Shown here piece after piece: positions 46,601 through 61,600 of a stretch of 64,000 nt of DNA. Location of the stretch: contig VZTJ01005911.1 in NCBI GenBank assembly GCA_013397795.1, positions 241,514 through 305,513 of the forward strand. Reading direction: 5' to 3'. A model generated the notes under the pieces. That model worked only from the letters and a program-made list of their open reading frames with translations. It made no database searches and was not told the origin of the DNA. The stretch comes from Orthonyx spaldingii (lineage: Eukaryota; Chordata; Aves; Passeriformes; Orthonychidae). Positions within the stretch are counted from its first letter, which is position 1, and the number at the start of each line of letters is the position of its first letter. Made by a program: the position numbers and the translations under genes.

Positions 46601-49600
46601 TGTCATTACAGTAAGTTTAGAGAAAAAAATAAATAAAACGTGAAGTTATGTGTTACCTGTTGAGAGAGAAGAATTTTCTAGTGCTCCATTAAGGATATAT
46701 CAGCTTTCTCAGTGGAAGCAGCCTCCCTGTCTCATCAGCCTAGGTGGAACCCAATGGGAACAGGACTGCTGTTTTGGTTTTGCTGTGCCAATGAGTTTCA
46801 TAGCAGTTCAGTGTTCAAATAGTCACAGTTGTGTTACTATTGGGGTTGCTACTGGATAGTAACTGTTGCATAGTGTAGCCTGAGGTCTTTAAACTGCCTG
46901 AACAGTTTCTAGCTAAATAGTAAAATGACTTATGCTGTAGTGATGTGCTGAGGTTTTCCCTTCATTCCCTTCCCTAGCCAGCAGCAGGTGATATCCCCAC
47001 TGGAGGACAGGAAGCAGCTAGAGATGTCACTGATTCCAGTTCAGCTCTGGGGGGACCCCTTCCTCCACATTTGCTTTTAAAAAGTGAAGTAGGTAAGACT
47101 GAAAACTGTAATTTCTATGTATTTTAATCTATTTTGGTGGTGATTTCTCTCCCAAATTGCATCACTCTTCAGACAGGACACCAAAGTCATAGTTTTGAGG
47201 TAGAGGTGTGGATGACTGCATGAGGTCTGAGGGACTGGTCATGGCCTGTCAAGATAGCCAGGCAATGCCTCTCCATTGCTAAGAACATGTCTGGGGGAGT
47301 TATTTTATTTTTGTTAATTTTTTTTTCTATGTATGGTAGGCAATGGACCGGGTGCAGCACCTGGAAGCTGTGGCAGTCATGGACCTCAGTGGGATCGGGG
47401 TGCAAACTTGCAAGATTATTATTCAAGGAAAGAGGAGCAAGAAGTGCAGGAGGTAAGTCATGCAGTGGAATTCTCCTTTAGTTCTTAAATAGGTATCTTT
47501 CATTCCCTTTAATGTGTTATTTGCATTTATAATCAAGCTTGCAGTTTTCTTTTGATATTTTGCTGTTAGTTTAAGCTGCAGATTTAAAGCTGCAGATTTA
47601 CTTGTTGACTTTTAATAAAAGTAATTTGTTTACACTAGGAACACATATATCACTCTGGGTAGTTTGAACATCCAGGACTTTTTACAGACATTTTATTCTG
47701 AAAATAAGGAATTACTGAGGACTTTTTAGCATTTTCTGTGATAATTATTTTATAGCATATAGGTGAGTTGCTTTAAAGACTTGTAAGAATCTTTAAAGTG
47801 GTAAACGATACTCTTTTTTTCCATATTAGACCTCAGAGTCAGAAGTGGTTTTAGATGCGGATCTTCACGGGGGTTGGACCTTGGAAAATGCCAAGGCACG
47901 TCTGAACCAGTTTTTCCAAAAGGAGAAGATCCAGGAAGAATATAAATACACTGAAATGGGGCCTGATCACAACAGGTTTGGTAGTTTTAGTCACCATCTG
48001 TGTATGAAGGGTTCAAAATATTTTTGGTGCCAGTGGCTGTTCACACTTACTTGCAGTGCTCCATAGAGCCATGGGATTCTTTGCAAGGACCAACAACATC
48101 CCTAAATATTGATATGGGGGTGACAAGCCTCAGTGCCGAGATCTGAGGGATTGAAGAAATTTCTGAGAAATTCTGGATATGCAGCTTTTAAACTGATTTC
48201 TGTCCTCTAGCCAACTGCTGGGGTGTCAGTTTGAACGAGAAGAGAGCTCAATTGCTTGTGGTAACTGTTCTGTGACTGTTGTTGCCTTTGTGCATTTTAA
48301 GTAAATCTTAAATTTGCTTATGTAGCAATGTGCTTTAAGGATATTTTATTTCCATTTTTATTATAATTAACTTTTTTGGCAGTGGAATCTTCTTTTGAAA
48401 AAAACAGTTAGGCAGAATGTTCCCAAAGGAGTTCTGGGAGTCTTAAGTTTCAGTTAAGACCAGCTGGATATTACTCTTCTTTGACTTTTAGCCATTCCAC
48501 CAGAGAATTTGCATGTGCTTTTCCCAAAAGAAAATAGCTCATAACGGATTGTGCATAAAGAATTGATGGTTTTTATTATTTTATCCCTATTAGGAACAGT
48601 CTTTACAAATCATCCAGACGTTACGACATTGTATTATTTCTGGTGAAATATAATGATGTTTTGTGGCCAAAAGCAATGCATGCTGCTGCTGCTGGATTCT
48701 CCTGACTGGGTTTGGGGTTGGGCTTTTTTGCATTATATAAACTTGTGTTCTATGAGTGTTAATATTCTTAGAAAGACAAGAAAATTTTCTTACTACAGCC
48801 TTTCATGAGAGTCTCACTTGCAGGGCTTATGGCATTCTTTTGTTATTGAGTCTTCCAATCATTTGGAACATCTAAAAGATGTGTATTGGTGCAGAAAGTT
48901 GTAAATTCTCATTGAAAACCTGTCTTCCAGTCACTTCATCTCATTTTATGTCTCTCAGACAAGGCCATTTGCTTCAGTTAAGTGGGTGACATGAAAAGTT
49001 AGTTTGTACAATACTAGGAATTTAAATTATGCTTTTTGCAGGTATAGCTTCTGAACATTTCTTTTATCTTGTAGCTTAGGGAATATTTATGTAGCTCATT
49101 TTTTATTACACCTTCTGCAGCATTAAGCCCCATGTATTTAAATTTATCTAGTCTTGAGCAGAATGAAGTTATACAGATGACAGTATGTTTCTCAGCCTGG
49201 TTGTTGTTCTTCTGGAGTGCATTTCAGAGTTTCCTGTATACTCTTTGTTCAGAGAAGCTTGTGTGAATGGCCCTGGATGGAATGGCAGACAGGGCTATTC
49301 ACTACCTGCTTCAACAGATCAAATAGGCATGAAACAATCCTAGTGTGTTGTAGGACTCATTGGGAGACTGTTGGATTTAATCCTTTTGGTGTGTATAACA
49401 GGAGAGGGATGTTTTTGGCGTTTTGAGGATAAAATATAGTTTAGGTTGTTGGGTTTTTTTTAAGAAATACCAGTTGTCATGCATCTTACCAATCTGTTCT
49501 GAGTTTTTTTGAGGTAATGGTCAGAGATCTATGTTATAACAAATATGTCAGCCATGCTCTCAGAGGTTTGTGGTCAATTAATCATATTCATGGTCTAAGA

Positions 49601-52600
49601 ACTTAGAAATAGCTGGAAAATTTGAGTTTGGAAACTTTAATTATGACCGGAGGGTATAAGTTGTAAATATAAAGATGGCTCTTCTGAAACACAAAGTGTG
49701 AGCTCATATTAAGGGATGGGATGTGGCTTTTCTGTGTTGGGATGCCTGTGCCTCCTTCTGTTCCTGCTGAGGAGCGACAGCACAGGCCTGAGCCTGCTCA
49801 CCCGTGGGCTGCTGAGGCTGGACTAGGGAATCATGTGGGATTCTGCTGCAAACTGATTTCTGGTGTTGCTGTTCTCCCCCCAGGTGGAGGAGAATGAGAT
49901 TGAATGCTGACTGTAGGCCTGGCTGAGAAACATACTGTCATCGGTGTCTTAGGTGGCTGTTGTGTCCCTGAGAGCCAGTGGCCTTCGACCCCTGAAGCCA
50001 CTGTGCCTGAAGGTCAGTTCACTGGTAGCACAGGAAGGAGGTCTAACCTGAAATTTAAATCACTCACTTAACCTTTTTAATTGTTTGTTTGCAGCAAAAA
50101 ATGAAGGACACAGGCGCAAGGCACAACCTGCAGTTGTGCAAATGCCAAGGCCTAGTTTCCAAAGAGGGTCTCAGTCCAATAAACTCCAGTCATATGCCTT
50201 GAGTCACATTTGCCAGTTTAAATCCTGTCTTACAAGAATTTGGCTTTAATATTTCATGTGGCAAATGCAGGTTTAGGTTTGGGATTCTTAAAAACATGGA
50301 TCATGATTGCTATCCTCCTCTGCTGAGGATTTTTGTTTAAGCCTGAATTCTTCCCTGGGAGGGTGGGGAGGTCCTGGCATGGGGTGCCCAGAGAAACTGT
50401 GGCCGCCCCATCCGTGAAAGTGTTCAAGGCCAGGTTGGATGGGGCTTGGAGCAACCTGGGATAGTGGAAGGTGTCCCTGCACATGGCAGGGGATTGGAAT
50501 GAGATCCCTTGCAATCCAAACCATTCCATGAATATGCCAGTTAACCTTTAACTGAACTGGTTACATGCCTACTAAGCAAACTGTTGGGTTTGCTACCAGA
50601 GTTACCCTTGAGTTACTCTGTGACTCTGTAACTCTGTTATTCAAGTCCTGCTGTTTCCAGAGTATGGCAATAAGGGAATGGAAATTCATGCAAATTCAAA
50701 TATTCTGTCTCCTGTTCAGATAAGTTCAATGTTTTTGACTAAATGACCTGGTGTGGTTTTGTTTATGCTCTGAGCTGATCAAATGTGTGGCAAAAAGCAG
50801 AGTAACTGTATAAAAGGTTGCATCTAGTCATTAAACACAGGCTATTAGTGGGTTACATTAGTGTTGTACCAATATTAATGAGCAATACAGTTAAGGGTAC
50901 ATTGGGATGCATGTTAATGTTACATTAACATCCCACCTGCTTTATAACTGTTGCCTTAAACTCGGACAGCTCAGAGCATATTTCCTAATAATGTGGCTTT
51001 AAATTTCAGTTCTGAAAAGTGGCATATTCAGAACTCTTCTTATCAAATCTACTGGTTCTGTTGATGGCAGGTCTGTTACCTACTAACTTGGCGTTAAAGG
51101 GACTAAAAGCAGTAATATTTTACCTTGATCATTAATGAATTGAGAGTTTCTGACTAAGGACAGAGATCTTTGCCTAGAAATATTAGAAAGAGTAAATATT
51201 TTTGTAGTGTCAGCTATTGGTAATTGTACCTTTGTGTTCTTTCTTTCTCTTGCAGGAGCTTTAATGCAGAAATGAACATTTATGTGAAACAGCTGGGCAG
51301 AAGTAAGTGCTCCTATTTATTTTTTAACTTAGGACGAGATGGGTGTTGGTGTAGAGGAATATTTGTGGCTATGGAGTTTATTATAGTTATGTGTTGGAGC
51401 CACTTCCAGAGGTGAAGGATCATTTGTGTGATGTTGCTGGGTGGCATTGGATAATCATACTTCCTTAAGCATTGCATGCAGAAAAATTTCAAAGGACTTA
51501 GCAGTTTGAGCTGGTCAACAGAGGGGCCTGGTTGGGCTTTATGTTGGATCTCTGGATTTATCAAGATTTGAAACTACCCGTGAAACCTGGTCTGAGTGTA
51601 CAGTCAGAGAGCCCAGTTCAGAGCAGTGTCTTCTGTAGGAGCTGCTTGGCACCTCAGCTGCTACAGCTCTGACCTCTGTGTGCTGCAGGGATTTTCAGTC
51701 GCGAGCACGGATCGAACAAAAAGCTGGCAGCACAGTCCTGTGCCCTTTCCCTGGTCAGACAGCTCTACCACCTTGGGGTCATTGAGCCTTACTCTGGGCA
51801 GACAAAGAAGAAAGGAGAATCGGTGAGTTTGGCAGGAGAGACAGGAATTACTGCTTTCATTTCATAACATAGAAGCACTCTCATAAACAGGAGTGAGTTA
51901 AGAGTTTGCTCTCCATATTTAACATCTTACAAGTTATTAATACTTTTTATCCTTTAGCAACTGTTTCTGTTCTGGCCAGTGATTTGGATCAGAAATATAA
52001 CTTCATGTGTATGTGATTGGAGCAGTAACTAATTTTACATTCTGTTAAATGAAATAGGATTTGTAACAAATGCTATTTTCAGTAAAATTTTTCTACAAGC
52101 TTGAGTATTTGTGTTTATGGTCAGCTGTTTGGATTAATTCTCTGTCACGTGAGTGTTTTCTGGCAATTCAAATATATATATATATATGTACACACACATA
52201 CCAAGGAATATATATTATTTAGGTATTTGGTTGCAAGTTTGGGAATGTGTTCTTCTGAAATTAAACTCAGATGTTTAAAAATAGCCTACAAATTCTTATT
52301 CAATGAAAAGTCAGCAAAACATTTCAAGAGTGTGGATTTCGAACTGATGATACTCTTTGGCCTTGTTTCACGAGGAGGTTCAGCTCTAATAGGCCACCGT
52401 TCTGGCTTCCAGTGCCTGTCTTTTTGTGTATATTCATGTGTAGTTTTTAAATATTTCCTAGTTGGAACCCTATGAGGTGTCGCTGTCTTCTGACTTAGAA
52501 AATCATCTGCAAAAGACTGTACGGGAACTGTCCTTGGAGATCGTGCCTTCGGTGAGTGTGTGGTTCAATACTCTGGTATGGAACATCACCCCTGCTCGTT

Positions 52601-55600
52601 TAATCATTGATCTGTCTTTGCACACTCTGCTTTTGGATTTATAGCCTGAAGATCCCAGTAATCCAGTACTGATCAATGTTGGAAAGTTGGCCCATTTCGA
52701 ACCATCGCAGAGACAAAGTCATATGGGAGTTGTTCCCTGGTCACCACCTCATTCCAACTGGAACCCTTGGACTGGCTGCAATATTGATGAGGGTCCTCTG
52801 GCAAATGTAAGACAGTTTAGAAAATGGATCTGTTTCTTGATTTCCCCATGCTTCCAGAACTTCTAAATGCTTTTCCCCCACCAGGATTTAAAGTATGAGC
52901 TATTTCAAAGGAGAAGACAGTCCACTGATAAAATTTCTGCCCTTCTTGACCTGGAGGCAGAGAGTTGTTTGTGTTTACTTCATGTTTTATCAGGTCTTGA
53001 GCAGCAGTGTCTTGAGTGTCTCAATTCTCTGCTTTGTTTCACCTTTTGCCTGCTACTGTGCAGCCTATACAAAGTTTATATTTGAAATTGCAAGGTAAGT
53101 TCACGGACGGGCATGTCGTTTATAATTCTCTGGCTTCTCTTTCCCATACTTCCATGCTCAGACTTTTTCTGGGAGGGGAAACTGCTCCAAGCCAGTGCCA
53201 CTACACAAGCAACCAACTTTCTTACTTTTTTCTCATTTCTGGTCCCATTCAGCACAGAACAAATGAAAAGCAACAATGTGGCATGACAGAATGAAGGAGA
53301 AGGGAAAGAATTACTGGTTTGCCAAGTTCAGAGGGTAGTTTGGTCTGACTGGCATAACCTGCTCAGAAAAGACTCTCAGGGCAGAAACTTGATTTTCCTA
53401 CAACAGCCAGATTGTTTATGGGCAAAATAATAATTTAATACTTTTTCTACTGGAGTTTTTTCCATAAATTTTTCCATTAATTCAATATTGATTGTTATAT
53501 ATTGATTTTTTAGAATATATGGAACTAACGTAAGTTTAACTGTTGCTGCATAAAACACATAACCAATATGGACATTGCAAATTGAGCTGGCTTCAAATCT
53601 GTTCAGGATTTACCCATGCTAGTTCTGACTGGTACATCTGATTTATTTCCAGTTGAAACAACTAGCCCTTTGGTAACAAAATTTTCATTTCTTCAGAATT
53701 CTTTCGCAGTTGAAAGACAAGGAGTTGCCTGATGAATTCTCTTCAAACTTTTCTCTTTTCAGCTGCTGTTCTAAGGGTGGGTTTGTGTTTACATTAGGTC
53801 ATTACTTACACTAAAAACTCCTGTTTGAACTATCATCTTGTTGGCTTCCTGCTGAATAGAGTGTGTTTCTCAAGCAGTCAAAGTGTTTAAATTCGAAAAC
53901 ACTGAAAAAGAACGATTGTTTAATCTTTCTGAGAGACTTCTTTGGAGATGAATGTTTAATACGCTCGGATGAATGAAAATAAACAGCTCAGAGGCATAAC
54001 TGATTTTAGGGAGTTATGTAGGAAATGATCCTTTACAAATATCTCAGGGAGTTATGTAGGAAATGACCCTTTACGAATAGTTGGGATCATGATGTTGGTG
54101 TGACTGATGTGATACTGAAGTCATGATGTAGATAAGAAGAGGGGTCCAAAAGCTTCCAAATAATGCCTTACACTTCCAGCTCACTGCGGAGCAAATAAGC
54201 ACGGATCTGAAAAGTGATTTCATGTACCGTCTGGAGCAGGATCAGGAATTGCAGAGGGTAAGTGTGCTCCCTGTGACCTGTCATCCTTGCGCTGGGCTCT
54301 TTATTTTCCAGAAGGGGTTGAACGTAACACGAAGGGTGTAAGGCTGGATTTCAGCACAAATACACAGCACGTTTTCAGAAGTGCTGGATGTTCCACTGGG
54401 GTGGATGTGGGGATGAGTTGTGCTGTGGCAGGAAAAAAATACTATGACCTGTTCTTTGTGTAAGGGAGAAGTGTAGAAAAGTGTGGCAAAGTATAGATGT
54501 GGAGCAAAGTATAGATGTGGAGCAGAGCAGGCTGATTTTTGGAGATTTTGGAGATGACCTGGACTTTTTATCCAGATCCAAGAAGACAGAGAGGCCTTAC
54601 CTGTGAAGAACTTTGAAAGTGAAATTCTGGATGCGATCCATCACAATTCTGTTGTTGTCATCCGTGGTGCCACTGGTTGTGGCAAAACCACCCAAGTGCC
54701 CCAGTACATCCTGGATGAATACATCAGAACCAGCCGAGCTGCTGAGTGCAACATAGTGGTGACACAGGTGAGGAATGTGTGGCCACTGCAGTTCTGTGGT
54801 GGATATGAGAAATCATTTGTTGGTTAGGATAAAACCACAGAACCATGGAATGGTTCGGGCTGGAAGGAACCTTAAAGCTCATCTCGTTCCAACACCCTGC
54901 CATGGTCAGCAATGCCACCCATTAGGCCAGGTTGATCCAAGCCCCATCCAACCTTGCCTTGAAGAATTGGAGCATGTGTTGAGGAACCTTACTATCATTG
55001 CAGGACATGGTTCATAAAGATACCTCCTCAGCAACATAAACAGGTGAAACCTCAGCATCATGTGTATTTTCATTTGGAGTGTTGCTCTTGTATGGATTTA
55101 CAGTTTGGGTAATCTGGCTTGAACCTTGCCCAGGTGAAAACTTTCAGCAGACTGAGGGGAAATGGTTTGGGAAATGACAGCTGGTAGTTGCCATATATCC
55201 TTATATCCCTCCTTTGTGAAAAAACCCCTTTGTTGTTATTATTTTAGTGTTTAACGATTACTTTGTAAAGAAATCTTAGGACAGGTCACCCGTAGCATTT
55301 ATAATTTCCTTTATTGCTGTCAGTGGTGTTGTGATAAACTTCTAAAACCTCCTCATTAAGGAAGACTTTTGCACCCCTCAGCCCCGGCGGATCAGCGCGG
55401 TGTCCGTAGCAGAGCGTGTGTCCTATGAGAGGGGGGAAGAGCCTGGGCAGAGCTGTGGGTACAGCGTGCGCTTCGAATCCGTGCTCCCTCGGCCACACGC
55501 CAGCATCATGTTCTGCACTGTAGGTCTGTATGGCTTCCTTATGTTTGGAGTTTATCATGGGTCTGAACTCTGAGTTAGCATCAAAAGCAGGAATGTGGTT

Positions 55601-58600
55601 AGATTAAAATGTTTATGAAGTCTGCTTAGAAGATTGAAAAGGTTTTTTTGGATAAAGTTTTGCTGACATGCCGTTGTGCAAAAAAACACTAACATTTAAG
55701 ATTTTTATTCAGAAGTCTGATAGCACACAGAAATAATCACATGGAGAAATAAAATTGCCGTATGTTGATTGTCCTTAAAAGACAGAAGGGGAAGCAGCAT
55801 TCGATGGGAAAGATGGAAGAGTCTCTCTTGTGGTAATGCTTCGTGCCCTTGCTGTCACTTGTACCAAGGAAAACATGGCAATTAGAGATGGGGATGGAAA
55901 AGGGGCTGGGCAGCCTGCACACTTCCTGATTTTTAAACCAGGGGCTGAGAGGGGGAAGGTTGAACTCTTACATGAACATTTACCTTCTGTCTCTGATTTA
56001 GGAGTTCTTCTGAGAAAGGTGGAAACTGGGATCCGTGGCATTAGTCACGTTATTGTTGATGAGATCCATGAGAGAGACATTAATGTGAGTTAGCTGGTGA
56101 TGACAGTCCTAATCTCTTTATGCTTCTGTTCTGTTTAACTTCCATATGTGTTTGTGTGCAGTAGCCAACGTGCGAGAGGAAGCTGTGTCTTACTAAGTGT
56201 CAGATGTGTGAGTTTTCCTTCTTTGATAAGATTTTTAGAACTCTTAATTACTCCTTACCTGATTAGCAGAGCAAGGACCTGTTTCCTTGCTGCCCTGTGA
56301 CTTTTCCTGTTAGGATCCCCTGTGTCATGGTCCTCTCTGGAAAATGGAACACCACAGTACAAACACATCTTGTCCAAGTGGGGGAGCACACTGAATGACT
56401 ATTATTTTGCACTGCTGTTTCTATTGACACTGTTGTGTTACTGGTGGTACTAACAGAACCTGCAGTTTTGAGAGTGATACATTGAAATTCAGGGTTTATC
56501 TGAAGTAAAATGCAAGTTGATGGTAGAATTAGGAGAGGTATTGAATATAATTTGAAATGGCAAACATTTTCTGTTCGCTTGATTATTCTGTATAGTTTTC
56601 AGTGTGTCATACCAAGAGTGAGAGAAACTGTGAAGTTGTGACATGTTGTTTAAGCTTGTTTGGACAGAATTTGAATAAAATTGCAGCACATTTTTCTGAT
56701 GCATCTCTTCATTTATTAAATGTACATCAATGATGTAAAAATACAAGTTTGGAAATTTTGAGTGAGGTTGGAATTTTGTCTGTTGAGCTAAGGGCCTGCC
56801 TAACTGTATGGCAGAACTAAATAAATGTCATATTTAAACAGAACTACAGACTTCACACACACCTGCACTGAGTAATTCCTATTTATGTTACGAACTATGG
56901 CTACTTTATATCTAAGCCAAATTTAAAAAGACCTGGGGTTGTAATGTATTGTTGGGAAGAAAGCAAACTTTTTGTAGAAAAGAAGAACCCTTCTTTTACA
57001 GTGGAAATCCTGAAATCACTTAGGCATTGCAGTAGTTTCAAAATAAAGCAGTGACAACTGTTTCTGGTTTTTGACCATTTTTGTGCTACTTGTTACTTCT
57101 CTTGCTCAGTAAATGTGTAATTCTTTCCGGTTTCTTGGGAAAATACTGCTTGTTATGGATATGAAGTTAGTGATGCTCTTATTCTCTTTCTGTGCAGACT
57201 GACTTCCTTTTGGTGGTGCTGAGGGATGTCATTCAGACATATCCTGAAATCAGGGTTGTCCTCATGTCTGCCACCATCGATACCAGTATGTTTTGTGAAT
57301 ATTTCTTCAACTGTCCCATCATTGAGGTCTATGGGAGAACCTTTCCTGTTCAAGGTAAATCATTGGTTGCACTTCCAGAAACTGCTCTGAGTTTTTATTA
57401 ATCTTGGCTTCATACTCTGAAGCATCCTGATTTGTATCAGGAGACTCTTGAGAAATGGTGTAAAGAATTATGTTCCCTTGCACAGGCAGTTAGTCCTGAT
57501 CATCTGTCTGTCCTTGCAGATTATTTTCTGGAAGATTGTATTCAAATGACTCAGTTTGTCCCTCCACCAAAGGAAAAGAAGAAGAAAGAGAAGGATGAAG
57601 AAAGTGCTGAAGATGATGATGTATGTTTGAATTTTAATATGAAAAATTAAACAAGTGCAATTTTTAGTACTCCAGATTGAGTATAATTCATTTGGCATTG
57701 TTGAAATGAAACATCTCTAGCAGCTTTCTGGTTTTTAGTGTCTGATATTGCTGTTAACTTCAGCAATGGAACTGAATTTTCTTCTTGACCTTCAATGAAA
57801 AGAAGAATTTCTTTTTCATTGAAGCTAAGGTTTTCATGTTTTGTCAACCTACTTGTCTTTAAAGCTAAAACTAAAATGCTTTTGAAAGTGAAGACTGGTA
57901 ATCTTGGAAGAAGAAATAGACAAATATGAGCTTGGTGGTACCTTTTTAGGGTGAAAATTTAGATTCCCTTCTTTTGTAGTTGATATTGTCAATGCTTAAC
58001 AGACATTGTCAAGAAACTATCAGTTTTATGCAACTTTTAATTTGTAGGTTTGAAACCTTTGTTTAGGCCACTTAATTGAAATTTTTTTAAATGGCCATTT
58101 CTTCTTTAACGGCATCTACCCACATATCTCATTTTCTTATTTGCCTGGCTAGCCAGTCTCCGTAGTTTGAGTAAATTAATTTATATGATTTCCTTTGTGG
58201 TTTTTTTCTTTTGTAGGCCAACTGCAACCTTATTTGCAGCAATGAATATGGCCCAGAAACAAAGCACTCCATGGCTCAGCTGAACGAGAGAGAAACCTCT
58301 TTTGAACTCATTGAGGCCCTGCTGATTTATATCAGGACTCTGAATGTCCCAGGAGCTGTCCTTGTTTTCTTGCCTGGCTGGAACTTAATCTATACAATGC
58401 AGAAGCATCTGGAAATGAACCCACGCTTTGGTACAAGCAGCTGTTTTGTTATATTTCATCTTTTACCAAGGAAGCTACTGGCTTTGTGAAGATGGGAATA
58501 GGATGAGTGGCATAGGGAGCTAATTTGTTATGAGAGTGAATGGCCAGAAATTTTTATGTTGTGGAAAGAAGAGATGAGATTCACATAGTAGCAGTTACCA

Positions 58601-61600
58601 CCCTTCTTGTATTCCTGTTGTAGGAGGCCAACAGTACAGGATTTTACCTCTGCATTCCCAGATTCCTCTGGAGGAGCAGCGTCGAGTGTTTGATCCTGTG
58701 CCTGCTGGAGTGACCAAAGTATGGAGCCTTCTCTGTGCGCAGTTCTGTTGGGCTTTTGGGGAATGTATTGCTGACTTTTAAATTCTGTAGTTTATGTTGC
58801 TGCACATTGTCAGCTTTTCCAGACCCAATAATGTCACTTTGCATTTCCTGGTTTTTGTAGGTTATTTTATCTACCAGTATTGCCGAGACCAGCATCACCA
58901 TCAATGACGTCGTCTTTGTTATCGACTCTTGCAAGTGAGTTCATGAAGCAGCTTTTTGTTTCATAAATCCTACCCCTGGGAATTCAGAAGAGGTTTTGGG
59001 AGTGCACAGAAGTTCCTTGTGTTCCCATGCTCCCTGAGCTGATCTTGAGGACTCTTAACTCCCTCAGGACAAATTAGCATTGTCTTTAGCTGGTCAGCAC
59101 AGTGTCACACCATGCTTGGCATCTCAGGGGACTGGGTTGGTCACACTGCCACTATTCATGTGAGGTGTCACTAGGTCTCCACACCAGTTTTATAGACATC
59201 ATCTGCCAAAGGAGTTTTACAAACCCTCCGTGTCTGGCTGATGGAAAAGAGGAAGATTATTGTAGTCTGTTACAGTTCCTGCTTTGCTGTGCATGCTCTC
59301 TGAGAAAACTACATACAGAGAGCTCATGAATTCATGAGAATCTTAAGCTTTTTGGACAGTTGTGAGAACATCATTCTGTGCAATAGTTCAGGGCACTGCT
59401 TTAGAAGGAATGTGATGCTTTAGTTTCCAGACTGATGTCTGACTAGCCAAAGCTCAGTGGTGGTTGGCTTCTTAGAAGCAGTGTGGCTGCAAGCCATGAA
59501 AGAGGAACTAATTCAGCAGGGCTTAAGATGAAGGACTTTTGATCTTTAATGGTGTTTTTCCTGTAACAGGCAAAAAGTGAAGCTGTTCACTGCTCACAAC
59601 AACATGACAAACTATGCCACGGTCTGGGCATCAAAAACCAATTTGGAGCAGCGGAAAGGCAGAGCTGGGCGCGTGCGAGCTGGGTTCTGTTTCCATCTGT
59701 GCAGCAGAGCTCGCTTTGAGAGGTAAGGTGTAGTCTCCAGAAATAAAATACCCTCAGGGAATTCTCCCAGAATCCCAGAATGTTGGGTGCTGCTTCTGGT
59801 CAAACTGGGGAAATCATTGCAGAAAGCATAGAGAGGAGATGGATGATGTCAGTTCACACTGAAATATCTCAGTTCTTTAGCTTAAAAAAAAAGTACATAT
59901 GTTATGCTTTTACCCATAGTATGAGGTGGATAAATAGTTCATGATTTTAGTATTCAGTGTCACTGCAACCTACTGAGCCTCTCTAGAGGAAAACAATACT
60001 CCTTGGGAATGGAGGCAAAGCAGAAAAGAGCATTGTAATGGGGACAAGGCTCTAGTCTGCCTTCAAACATTGGGGGCACCTGGCATTGCCATGTAACAGG
60101 CCATTTGGTCATGAAAGTGGTAAAAAGCGGGGAGGGCAGATGTTAGTTTTCTCTCCATGCCCATTCCATGGCCAGGAAGCCCCTTCATGCTGCTCTAGCA
60201 CCTTCCCTGCTGCTGAAGCTTTTGACCTCTTTGCCAGACTGTTTTTCTGTTACTAGAGCCAGGGAAGTCTCTTTGCTGGTTGGAGAAGGCAGCACAGCTG
60301 TTACACTGATCTCTCTCCTGGAAGTCTCAGTACCCCTTTCTCTGGCTGTTACAGCATAGCTGTGTTTTGATGTTCAACTTTTTGTAACCTCTTGAAGGCA
60401 TCAATTGATCAAAAACTCTCCTTGAATGCCTCGAATTTATTTAGATCTGCTGTTGAGTACAGTGCAATGATTGTAATTAACAATTTTTGACAGTGAACTG
60501 ATTTTAGACTACTGAAGTATTTACGGATTTAAGGTTGCCTTCATGCAGAGAATATAAACCCAAAATATACAAATTTCTTGGTGCTTAGGAAAGAGTGTGG
60601 AGTTGTGCAGATAGCTTTTTGAGAGATACCATCTAAATCTGGTGCCACACGAGTCAGGGTATCTCTTCAAGGTGTTTTGAAACCTTTTCTAGCTGCAGTA
60701 GAAAAGTGCTTGTGCGTAGGGCAGGCTGAAAGCAGGTTGTCTCTCAGGAGTGTAAGAGCTTCCTTAGCAGAGTGGGAGAGGATTGTAAAGGACAAATGTG
60801 GGGCTGGACACAGCCATGCTGGTAATTATGCTCCAGCCCTGCAGGCTCTCTGTGGTCAGCTCATGCTGGAAGCCACAGCAGGCAGTGGAGATGTAAGGGC
60901 TACTCCCTCTGTGCATTCCCAGTGTAAATTTACCCCAAAGGAGAATGGAGAAGTACAGAATGTTATGATAGAAGAGCCCAAGTTCCAGGAGCAGAGAGGG
61001 AGCTGATGAGTGGGCTTAGAGACAGAGTTTGCTTTGGAGGGCAGTGGTTTCTGCTGGTGGAATGACCCCTCACAGTGATCAAAGCTTGTGTTCAGAGAAA
61101 TGGGACTTTGTTCTCTTCTCATTCCAGGCTTCAGACTCACATGACGCCTGAAATGTTTCGAACACCACTTCACGAAATTGCTTTGAGCATCAAACTGCTG
61201 CGGCTGGGAGGGATCGGGCAGTTTTTGGCCAAAGCCATCGAGCCGCCGCCTCTGGACGCGGTGATTGAAGCGGAACGCACACTGAGAGGTATCTGCACGT
61301 GCCCCCGGGGCTGTGTGGTAATCCTGGGCTAGTGGAGCTGGCTCCAAGTGCTTTTCCATGTACATGAGCTCTGACAAACGGCTGTACCACCTCTGGGTGG
61401 ATTGGTGGAGCAGTATGTTTTGGCTGATGCAGCAGCCTGGAGGCATTGGGTGGAAGTGGCTTGTGCAGCTGAAGAAATACTTGAATTCCCAGTGGAGTGC
61501 CATTCCTTTAAGAAACCTGAGCCTTCAAACTTGAGGCTTGTTTTGTTGTTTTACCAGTAACTTATGTTAGCTTCCAGCTTCCTGTTTTCTAGCTGTGGTA

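Noticed and set aside
60677..61006. 109-codon frame in DHX9 intron 19
   Set aside because: It lies fully inside an intron between two well-supported exons and shows no domain.
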